Virus record (IMG/VR): IMGVR_UViG_3300011997_000001
Location: 1 to 49,579 of that record
Direction: 5' to 3' (one strand)
Source: a virus
Length of the DNA: 49,579 bases
Positions within the stretch are counted from its first letter, which is position 1; each line of letters begins with the position of its first letter. A program made the position numbers and the translations under genes. Under the pieces are notes generated by a model. That model was not told the DNA's origin. It made no database searches and saw nothing but the letters and a program-made list of their open reading frames with translations. This document shows, piece after piece, positions 43,481 to 49,579 of the stretch.

Positions 43481-44271
43481 GCCGCTTGGCGCCTGTCGCG
43501 GGCGACGGTGCGCTCGGTGACGTGGAGGCGTTCAGCGACCTGGTCGGCGGACAGTCCTTGGTTGGTGAGGCGGGCGACTGCGACGGTCCGTTCGGCTTTG
43601 GTGAGGGTGACGTGGTCGCCGTAGGTGGCGCGCATGATCGCGACGTCGTCCATCTCGGTGTCGACGGTCAGACCGAGCTGGGGTTGCTCGGCGGGGTCGT
43701 CGATGTTGTCCCACGCCAAGGGTGGCGCCCAACCCCTGCTCTTCGCCCACGCAGCAGCCTTGCGACACGGCCCTGTGGTCATGCAGCGTTCCTCGTACAG
43801 GTCCCGGATGGTCTTGGCTGTGCCAACGCACACCTTCGCGCGCTTCGGTGTCCGGTACGACCCGACAGCCTGCACGCTCACCCCGAGCTGGTCGGCGATC
43901 CAATGCTGAGACCAGCCCATCGACGACAAGGCCTGGATGCGGCGGCGCGTCCCAATAGCGGAGACCCACCGCCCGTCCGGGACCAGGTCAAGGTCGAACC
44001 GAACCGCCAGGATCGCGGCCTCCCGGGCTGGGCGGATCAGCTGCTGGTACTGGTGGTTGTTGGGCTGGGTCAGGGTCGACAGGGATGACCAGTGCTCACC
44101 TGCCATGACCGCGATCGACGCCAACGACAGCCCGGACTCACGAAGTGCCGCGACGTGCGCCCTGGCTGGGGCTGGGTCGACGAACGGCGCCCACTGCTGG
44201 TACGCGTTCAACCGCCTGCGCCGGCGAGCCCACGCAGCGCGCAGCGCCCGCTCCTCGTCCGTGCGGATCAT
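43477..44271 (-). CDS. Helix-turn-helix DNA-binding protein, 264 aa
   Basis: Several helix-turn-helix segments: VAALRESGLSLASIAVMAGE, RIQALSSMGWSQHWIADQLG, and at the C-terminus ARLTNQGLSADQVAERLHVT. Middle part MTTGPCRKAAAWAKSRGWAP, LAWDNIDDP is a common actinophage motif. The C-terminal module is shared with the ParB-like protein upstream (RRLVTQGLSDQQIAVRLGVP). Regulator or replication accessory. Confidence 0.8.
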   Translation of the reverse strand: MIRTDEERALRAAWARRRRRLNAYQQWAPFVDPAPARAHVAALRESGLSLASIAVMAGEHWSSLSTLTQPNNHQYQQLIRPAREAAILAVRFDLDLVPDGRWVSAIGTRRRIQALSSMGWSQHWIADQLGVSVQAVGSYRTPKRAKVCVGTAKTIRDLYEERCMTTGPCRKAAAWAKSRGWAPPLAWDNIDDPAEQPQLGLTVDTEMDDVAIMRATYGDHVTLTKAERTVAVARLTNQGLSADQVAERLHVTERTVARDRRQAA

Positions 44272-45194
44272 GCCGCACTCTCCTTTTGTGATCCAGAGCG
44301 AGGGATTGCTGGCGCTACACCACAGTCCTGTCGGGAGCGCAGGACCGTGCGATCGGGAACGCCGAGGCGCACCGCGATCTGCTGGTCACTCAGCCCTTGC
44401 GTGACGAGGCGTCGGATCGCTTCATCACGCTCATTTGGTCGCAGGGTGATGGTGCGGTTGCCTTCGCTAGCAAGTTGGACTGCGACGTGGTCGATCAGGT
44501 CGTTCTGCTCGAGGTGCCCGCGTTCGTCGGCGCGGATCGTGTCTTCCCAGCACTGACCGCACGCGACCTGACCGATGATGACGCGAGTGTCCTGGTGGTC
44601 GCAGGCGTCGCCAGCTGCTCCGCCGAGGCGGTGATGCGGGCGTAACCACGCAGAGCGGAGAGGTGCGGTCGTCGCGGTCCCTGAGCGAGTCTCCTTGACC
44701 TGCTTGGCGAGTGTTGTGGCGGCGAAGATGGTCATCGTCTTGTTGGTGACCATGTCCTGCGCTTCGACCGGTAGCGCCAAGAGCAGGAGGCGGCCACGAA
44801 TAGTCGCGGCGCTGTAGCCCGTCTGAACCGAGACCTCTGCGACGGTGGCGCCTGCCTGTCGGAGAGCGTGAAACGCGTTGGCCTGTTCGATCGGTGCGAG
44901 CGCCTTGTGCATCGCGGCTGCGAGCATCACTGCCATCGTCTGCTGCCTGCCTTGGGGTGGAGTGATCAAAGCGGGCAACGCCGGCACGTGAGCCATGCGC
45001 GCTGCTCGGTAGCGGCGCTCACCGTCGACCAGCTGGTACCCACCAGGGGTCGGGGTGACAATGATCGGTTGCAGCAGCCCGTAGATCCTGATCGACGCGG
45101 CGAGTTCAGTGAGGTCGCCCAAGTCCTTGCGGACGTTGTCCCGTGAGGGCTTGATGGAATCGACTGGCAAAACGCGCATGCTGATCTGGGTCAT
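44268..45194 (-). CDS. ParB-like protein with C-terminal helix-turn-helix
   Basis: 308 residues. N-terminal ParB/Srx domain: VLPVDSIKPSRDNVRKDLGD, LAASIRIYGLLQPIIVTPTP, YQLVDGERRYRAARMA. A KorB/ParB-type HTH follows (TVAEVSVQTGYSAATIRGRL). C-terminal third: CDHQDTRVIIGQVACGQCWE and an HTH module homologous to that of the next gene. ATG 45194 overlaps the methyltransferase stop. It might mark or segregate phage DNA or act as a regulator. No ParA is nearby. Confidence 0.86.
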   Translation of the reverse strand: MTQISMRVLPVDSIKPSRDNVRKDLGDLTELAASIRIYGLLQPIIVTPTPGGYQLVDGERRYRAARMAHVPALPALITPPQGRQQTMAVMLAAAMHKALAPIEQANAFHALRQAGATVAEVSVQTGYSAATIRGRLLLLALPVEAQDMVTNKTMTIFAATTLAKQVKETRSGTATTAPLRSAWLRPHHRLGGAAGDACDHQDTRVIIGQVACGQCWEDTIRADERGHLEQNDLIDHVAVQLASEGNRTITLRPNERDEAIRRLVTQGLSDQQIAVRLGVPDRTVLRSRQDCGVAPAIPRSGSQKESAA

Positions 45195-46834
45195 GCCGCT
45201 TCGCCTGTGATGGCTGCGGAGACGGCGCCGATCAGGTCGCGTGCGGCTGGTGGGGTGACGGCGTTGCCAGCCATCCTGACCCGCTCACGGCGCGTGCCTT
45301 CCCAGATGTACGTCCCAGGGAACGCCATGCCTGCGGCGACCTCTGCCGGTTCGAGCATCCGGAACATGCAGTCGTCGACGGTGGCCTCGGCGGCGGCGAG
45401 CTCACCAGGGGTGATGACTGACTGCTGCGCCGTGGTCGTCAGCGTCCGCAACGCTTCCCATGCCGGTGTGGTCATCTCTGCGCCGTCACCCTGGCTGCTG
45501 TAGTGCCTGGTGATGAGCGCGTACCGGTCGACGGTGGTCAGTGTGCCCAGGGCTGCGTCCGTGGACTTAGCGGACTGGGTGGCCCCGAAGTAGGGGGTGA
45601 TCAGGCCGTGGTGTTGTCCGTTGGCGGCGAACGTGTCGAGCGGCTCGGCAGTGGATCGGTGCGAGCGCAGGACCTGGGCATCGCTGGTACCGCGCAGCAT
45701 CGCCATGAACGGTGGGAACACGACGCCTTCGCTCTCTCGGGCGGTGCGAGTGCGCATCACGTCGTTCGCTGAGGTCGCGGTCTCGTTCCACGTCCCGCCG
45801 GCCGGGGTCAACAGCGGTGGGATCGCCAAGCCCTTGGACTCGATGGTGTGCAACGTCTTCAGGACGTCATCGGTCGACCACGCCCGGTAGTAGCCGTTCG
45901 GGTCTCCGTAGGCCTGGTGCTTGGGGTCGGCCGCGTCGTAGGTGTGCCCGGCAGCTTCGAGGTGGACTGGGCCCCAGTAGCGGGCGATCCCAGCAGCGAT
46001 GCGGCGGCGGGTCTTGTCAGCGAGGGGCTTGTCCCTGTCGCCGATCTTGGAACCTTTGATGGTCCAGTCGATCGCGGCAGATGCTGGCAGCCAGCCGGGC
46101 TCGACGATCTGGTTGCGGCATGAGGTGTTGGGGCATCGATAGACGTACTGGGAGCGGTACCGGCCTCCAGGGGATTGCGGCTTCTTCCACGACTGGACCG
46201 CTGCCACGACGGTTTCGCAGACGGGGCAGTAGGCCTTGGGGCGCTGCATGGCATCGAGGTCGGGTGCGCGCTCACCTTTGCGCCAGAACACGACGTACAT
46301 CCGGTCTCGGGACTGCGGTGCGGGTAGACCACCAGCTTGGGCGTGCATCGAGTTCAGGAACACCAGGCGGTGCTCATACCCGAAGGCGTGCATAGCCATC
46401 AGCCACGCGTCGAACGGTTCCCAGCGCTGCACGTCGATGACGTTCTCGACGATGATCGCCCGGTACCTGTGCGCCTCAGTGAAGCGGGGCACGTCCCACA
46501 TGGTGGCCCTGGATCGTTCGGCGGCCTCATCGGGCAGGGTCTCCCCGAACAGGTCAGGTTGGCCGGTCTCACGTTTGCGACCTTTGGCCTGGGAGTGGTT
46601 CGTGCATTCCGGTGACGCCCACAGGATGTCCGTGCTGGGGAACAGTCGCGGGTTGTACTGGGAGATGTCAGCGCACACGTGGTCGGCGTTCGGGTGGTTG
46701 GCGTTGTGGACGTCGACGGCCTTCTGCCAGTGGTTCGCGGCGACCCGCACCTTCACGCCGGGGACGAACGTGCCACCGGTGGAGGATCCGCCCGCGCCAG
46801 CGAACAGGTCTGTCATGGTCAGGTTGTGACTCAC
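45191..46834 (-). CDS. C5 DNA cytosine methyltransferase
   Basis: 547 residues. Motif I TDLFAGAGGSSTG (residues 8-20), motif IV ILWASPECTNHS with catalytic C77, motif VI IIVENVID (E130-N131-V132), motif VIII SRDRMYVVFW, and motif X GNAVTPPAARDLIG near the end. A zinc ribbon (C203, C206, C234, C239) is inserted in the target-recognition region. PPC is replaced by SPEC as in some phage enzymes. GTG 46834 overlaps the ParB-like stop. It should methylate phage DNA against host restriction; specificity not predictable here. No cognate restriction enzyme is present. Confidence 0.93.
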   Translation of the reverse strand: MSHNLTMTDLFAGAGGSSTGGTFVPGVKVRVAANHWQKAVDVHNANHPNADHVCADISQYNPRLFPSTDILWASPECTNHSQAKGRKRETGQPDLFGETLPDEAAERSRATMWDVPRFTEAHRYRAIIVENVIDVQRWEPFDAWLMAMHAFGYEHRLVFLNSMHAQAGGLPAPQSRDRMYVVFWRKGERAPDLDAMQRPKAYCPVCETVVAAVQSWKKPQSPGGRYRSQYVYRCPNTSCRNQIVEPGWLPASAAIDWTIKGSKIGDRDKPLADKTRRRIAAGIARYWGPVHLEAAGHTYDAADPKHQAYGDPNGYYRAWSTDDVLKTLHTIESKGLAIPPLLTPAGGTWNETATSANDVMRTRTARESEGVVFPPFMAMLRGTSDAQVLRSHRSTAEPLDTFAANGQHHGLITPYFGATQSAKSTDAALGTLTTVDRYALITRHYSSQGDGAEMTTPAWEALRTLTTTAQQSVITPGELAAAEATVDDCMFRMLEPAEVAAGMAFPGTYIWEGTRRERVRMAGNAVTPPAARDLIGAVSAAITGEAA

Positions 46835-47958
46835 GACGCGTCGCCCATCAGCTCGAGCTCAGCGGGTGACCACTCGTACCCGTAGACCGTGCCCAAGGTG
46901 TGCCGCCACCCCTTGGTGTGGGACTGCCTCCACGCGGACGCGGACCGGGCCAGGTCCATGTCGCGTTGCAGGCCGCCAATGACATCCAGGGCGATCATGG
47001 CCTGGGGCAGGGTCATGGTGCGGATCCGGCGTTCGTACCCGGCGCCGAGGACCTTGGTCATGATGGCCGGGTCGTAGAACATGGCCTCCGCTGCCTGCCG
47101 GACGCGGGCCCGGGCGACGGACAGGGCGATGTCGATGTCGCCTTCGGTGATGACGCCGGCGAGGTAGTCGTGACGGCAGCGGGCTGCAGTGTCCAGGGTG
47201 CGGAGCAAGGTCGCGCGGGCTGTGCGGCCTTCGGGGATCTGGTTGACCTGCTCGGGGGTGGCCTCGGTCGGTGCGCTCTTGGCCACGGCCGGTTCCGCTG
47301 GGGGCGGGTTCTCGGCGGCTTCCTTGGCTCTCGCGATGTCGCCCTTGGCCTGGTTGAGCTTCCACGACCAGTCGCGGGTCCCGACAGACTTGGCGAGCTC
47401 TTCGACAACACCCAGGTCGGTGAACGCGGCGAGCTCCAGGGCGTCGCTGATGGTCAGCTGGCCACGGTCGACACCGTTGCGGGCCTGCTCGGGCAGGTGC
47501 GCCAGAGACAGTCGGCCTTCGACGTAGGTGCGGGTCCGGCCGAGCTTCTTCGCGATCAGGGTCGGGGTGTAGTTCGGGAACTCCATGAGCGCCTGGTACC
47601 CGTCGGCTTCTTCGGTGACGGTCAGGTCTTTGCGGTGCCCGTTCTCGATGAGCATCGTCTCGAGCTGCTTCTCGGGGGTGTCCAGGTCGTGGCGGATGAT
47701 GCACGGCACGGTGTCGAGTCCGGCGTCGACGGCGCCGGCGAGGCGGCGGTGGCCTGCGATGAGCGTGTACCGGTACGAGGCCTTCAGGGGTGCGGCGACG
47801 ACCAGCGGTTCGATGATCCCGGCCTCTTTGATGGACGCGGCGAGCTCTTCCATCTTGGCGGGGGTGCCGAGGTCGTGGCGGGCGTTGCGTGGGTGCGGGG
47901 CGATGGACGCGATGGCGATCTCGAGGAACGTGGTTTTGTGTAAGGCGGTCTTGGGCAT
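46831..47958 (-). CDS. ParB-like partition/regulatory protein
   Basis: 375 residues. FLEIAIASIAPHPRNARHDL, LAASIKEAGIIEPLVVAAPL, YTLIAGHRRLAGAVDAGLDT are the ParB N-domain; IENGHRKDLTVTEEADGYQA and PTLIAKKLGRTRTYVEGRLS the HTH. Long C-terminal helical part (ITEGDIDIALSVARARVRQA). ATG 47958. First of three genes in the ParB-methyltransferase-ParB cassette. No ParA or obvious parS array seen. Confidence 0.88.
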   Translation of the reverse strand: MPKTALHKTTFLEIAIASIAPHPRNARHDLGTPAKMEELAASIKEAGIIEPLVVAAPLKASYRYTLIAGHRRLAGAVDAGLDTVPCIIRHDLDTPEKQLETMLIENGHRKDLTVTEEADGYQALMEFPNYTPTLIAKKLGRTRTYVEGRLSLAHLPEQARNGVDRGQLTISDALELAAFTDLGVVEELAKSVGTRDWSWKLNQAKGDIARAKEAAENPPPAEPAVAKSAPTEATPEQVNQIPEGRTARATLLRTLDTAARCRHDYLAGVITEGDIDIALSVARARVRQAAEAMFYDPAIMTKVLGAGYERRIRTMTLPQAMIALDVIGGLQRDMDLARSASAWRQSHTKGWRHTLGTVYGYEWSPAELELMGDAS

Positions 47959-47975
47959 GGCAGGCTCCGGGTGGG

Positions 47976-48065
47976 TCAGTTGTTGGGGGTCTTGTAGGTC
48001 GCTGCGGAGGTGAGGGCTGCGTAGATCACGGCCACGGTCAGGGCCAGGATGTAGAGGCCGGTCAT
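47976..48065 (-). CDS. Tiny single-span membrane peptide, 29 aa
   Basis: ATG 48065 overlaps the upstream stop (ATGA); TGA 47976. MTGLYILALTVAVIYAALTS then AATYKTPNN: one hydrophobic helix with a short polar tail. It is followed 18 bases later by the ParB-like gene. Unknown function. Confidence 0.55.
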   Translation of the reverse strand: MTGLYILALTVAVIYAALTSAATYKTPNN

Positions 48066-48376
48066 GCGACGTGGCTGTTCTGCAACGAGCGCAGGTCTGC
48101 GGCCTTCTTGATCATCAGGAGTCCGAGGGCTTCGGCGGTGTCAGCGTCCATCCAGGTGGTGAACTGCTCCTCGACCGCGTCGGCGGCGTCGTCGAGGGCG
48201 TTCTCCAGCAGGGTCAGGTCGGCCCCAGACCCTGCGCGGGGGGAGACCCGGTCCAGGTTGTAGTTGAGCGCGGCGTCGGCAGACTCCCAGACGTGGAACG
48301 GGTCCACCAGCTCGGCGAGGTCGATGGTGTCTGGGACGAGTCCGAGGCCTGCGTTGCGGTCGAGCTTGATTCTCAT
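48062..48376 (-). CDS. Hypothetical protein, 104 aa
   Basis: MRIKLDRNAGLGLVPDTIDL, then ENALDDAADAVEEQFTTWMD, then ALGLLMIKKAADLRSLQNSH. Acidic helical protein. ATG 48376. Unknown function. Confidence 0.67.
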   Translation of the reverse strand: MRIKLDRNAGLGLVPDTIDLAELVDPFHVWESADAALNYNLDRVSPRAGSGADLTLLENALDDAADAVEEQFTTWMDADTAEALGLLMIKKAADLRSLQNSHVA

Positions 48377-48564
48377 GGGGTCTCCGATGTGAGGGTCGAA
48401 CGGAAGTTGCTGGGATGTGCCGCCCGGCAGGCGTTGATGCGGGCGGCGGTGGCGCAGTTCAGGAGCTCGTTGCCGAGGTTCTGCGCCTGGTCGGCGTCGA
48501 GCTCCTGGTCCCCTGTTGGCAGGGACAAGGTGACGCAGTCGGCACCGACGGACAGGCGGATCAT
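48373..48564 (-). CDS. Hypothetical protein, 63 aa
   Basis: ATG 48564 overlaps the upstream stop (ATGA). MIRLSVGADCVTLSLPTGDQ, then LDADQAQNLGNELLNCATAA. Small alpha/beta protein; looks like the VRL-type helper proteins common in actinophage early regions. Unknown function. Confidence 0.66.
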   Translation of the reverse strand: MIRLSVGADCVTLSLPTGDQELDADQAQNLGNELLNCATAARINACRAAHPSNFRSTLTSETP

Positions 48565-48938
48565 GCGGACGCGGCGAGCCGGTCGAGACGGATCAAGCGC
48601 CAAACGCGCTGGGGCTTGCCGTTGTTGCCGCCTTTGACCCGGGTGCATTCGGTCCACCCGGCGGCCTGCAGTGCGCCCTTGACTGCCAGGGACCGGATGA
48701 CCGCGCCGATGACCACGGGCGTCACGGTCAGCGCCCCGGTCTTCGGGTTGATCAGCCGCTCACGCAGGCTGTTCGGGTTGACCCGGCCAAGATGACTGTG
48801 GGCTTCGGCGACGATCGCGGCCACGATGACCTCACGGTCCCGGGCGTGGCACGGGTCGCCAGCGATCAGGGCCAGCAAGTCCGCGGTCTCCGCATCAACA
48901 GCGGAGGCAGGGACACCAGTCAGGACCCGGTCAGTCAC
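48561..48938 (-). CDS. Winged-helix-like protein, 125 aa
   Basis: GTG 48938 overlaps the upstream stop (GTGA). EVIVAAIVAEAHSHLGRVNP, then TVTPVVIGAVIRSLAVKGAL, then VKGGNNGKPQRVWRLIRLDR. The last segment resembles the N-x-GKPxRV-x-RL wing of actinophage winged-helix proteins. Probably DNA binding. Confidence 0.72.
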   Translation of the reverse strand: MTDRVLTGVPASAVDAETADLLALIAGDPCHARDREVIVAAIVAEAHSHLGRVNPNSLRERLINPKTGALTVTPVVIGAVIRSLAVKGALQAAGWTECTRVKGGNNGKPQRVWRLIRLDRLAASA

Positions 48939-49423
48939 GACTCCACGCCCTCTCGGATGAGGGTCGGGTCGATCAGGTCGGCCCACTCGACTCGGCGCTT
49001 TTCTGTCTCTGGGGGTCCATAGATCGAGACCCATCCGCTACCGACGTTCGTTTTGAGGTTGTCGCGGAGGAATGGCTGCCGGATGCGCTGGTCAGCACCG
49101 GCCTCGACCACGCCCCACAGTCCCGGCTCGGGGATGCGTGCAGGCGGGGTCTGCGCCTCGATCTGGTCAGCAGTGAAGTCCCAACCGTTCCTGCGAAGGA
49201 AGGCCACGAAGCGGGGGTAGTGATTGGCGGGCGCGGCCTCGGGGGCTTCGAGGACGATCAGCGGGCGGGCATCGGTGACTTCCACAGTCCCGTGCGTGCT
49301 ATAGCCGCCACAGATCTCGACGGAAGTCCAGGGGTGGCTGCTGCTGCTGTAGCTGAGCATCACAGTCTGGTCGGCCACGCCGCGCACGGTCGCCCGGTAC
49401 AGGCCCGGCTCCAAGGCGGTCAT
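48935..49423 (-). CDS. Hypothetical protein with internal duplication, 162 aa
   Basis: Two halves begin alike: LEPGLYRATVRGVADQTVML near the start and PEPGLWGVVEAGADQRIRQP near residue 96. Each is a small beta-barrel-like unit; the helical linker between reads PRFVAFLRRNGWDFTADQIE. ATG 49423 overlaps the upstream stop. Found in early regions of actinophages; unknown function. Confidence 0.7.
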   Translation of the reverse strand: MTALEPGLYRATVRGVADQTVMLSYSSSSHPWTSVEICGGYSTHGTVEVTDARPLIVLEAPEAAPANHYPRFVAFLRRNGWDFTADQIEAQTPPARIPEPGLWGVVEAGADQRIRQPFLRDNLKTNVGSGWVSIYGPPETEKRRVEWADLIDPTLIREGVES

Positions 49424-49579
49424 CCGTGCACCGAGTGCATAGGAACTTCGATGGTGCGACGCCAGGCCTGCGCGGTCTCACCATCAGAGGGCTCGAACGT
49501 CGCAGCCAGGGCCACGGCGGCCGCGTTGGCCAGGGACGCATGGACCTCAGCGAAGCGAAGCTCGCGCTCGACTCGCACC
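49420..49579 (-). CDS. 3' part of the gene spanning the circle junction
   Basis: TGA at 49420 overlaps the next ATG at 49423 (ATGA). The frame reads back through 49480 and, after closure, into position 2. Its last residues are DGETAQAWRRTIEVPMHSVH. See the entry at 1-177 for the full 78-residue product. Confidence 0.75.
   Translation of the reverse strand, partial: VRVERELRFAEVHASLANAAAVALAATFEPSDGETAQAWRRTIEVPMHSVHG
49481..49578. repeat. Terminal direct repeat, right copy
   Basis: Identical to 2-99. Base 49579 (c) differs from base 100 (a), and base 49480 (a) differs from base 1 (g). At the first position both bases give a glycine codon (GGT or GGC), as expected for a natural variant at the break rather than an error. 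Confidence 0.9.

Noticed and set aside
2-49578. The 98-bp repeat as a true phage direct terminal repeat
   Set aside because: It is too short for known terminal-repeat packaging, lies in the middle of a gene, and is flanked by single-base variants as expected for an assembly break.
1-49579. CRISPR arrays, insertion sequences, or a toxin-antitoxin pair
   Set aside because: No spaced repeats, transposase motifs or recognised toxin signatures were seen; the XRE plus 91-aa gene pair at 6271-6911 lacks toxin features.

Overview
The window is a complete or near-complete genome of a temperate, tailed (siphovirus-type) phage of a high-GC actinobacterium. Actinobacterial origin is indicated by a WhiB-type Fe-S regulator (43157-43480), very high G+C, many GTG starts with GTGA/ATGA stop-start overlaps, and head-tail families usual in actinophages. 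A 98-bp stretch is repeated at both ends (2-99 = 49481-49578). When the ends are joined, one reading frame runs cleanly across the junction (GTG at 177, through base 1, TGA at 49420). The contig is therefore a closed circle of about 49,479 bp, linearised at an arbitrary point.

Layout. A short rightward lysogeny module (3631-6911) holds an immunity-repressor candidate, a small winged-helix-like protein, a lipoprotein with an unclear start, a tyrosine integrase, attP (the 3' half of a tRNA-Thr gene), a second XRE regulator and a small unknown gene. Nearly everything else is leftward. From 3362 leftward and around the circle come Cro/Xis-like regulators, YqaJ exonuclease and RecT, then the right-hand early block (49423 down to 35889): ParB-like protein, C5 DNA methyltransferase, second ParB-like protein with a C-terminal helix-turn-helix, HTH protein, WhiB, replication-initiator-like protein, DUF4326, VRR-NUC and about two dozen tiny genes, many of them cysteine-rich. 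Next are small and large terminase, an initiator-like tRNA, portal, scaffold, lambda D-like decoration protein, lambda E-like capsid, connector genes, tail tube, frameshifted tail chaperones, tape measure, tail-tip genes, endolysin and holin (34091 down to 6880). No DNA polymerase, helicase or head protease is recognisable, so the phage probably leans on host replication plus RecT/YqaJ recombination.

Regulation. Two families of dispersed palindromic elements stand out. One (GCGCTACGTAGCGC core; sites at 2885, 3443, 6066, 36190, 39096) marks the places where an immunity repressor should act: cro, xis, the integrase/regulator gap and two early operons. The other (GTGGCGTGTcaCA..CCCACG; sites near 8690, 21800, 25275, 29465, 31175, 36815) fills the few gaps ahead of late transcription units.

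Most interesting. A rightward, apparently leaderless gene (12275-13096) sits inside the leftward tail operon. It encodes a membrane-anchored protein whose outward-facing domain is homologous to the C-terminal domain of the adjacent tail protein (13126-14712). I infer a lysogen-displayed mimic of the phage's own receptor-binding domain, possibly a new form of superinfection exclusion. Other points of note are a tail-chaperone pair that are paralogs of each other, an initiator-like phage tRNA, the ParB-methyltransferase-ParB cassette and a cluster of small zinc-finger proteins.
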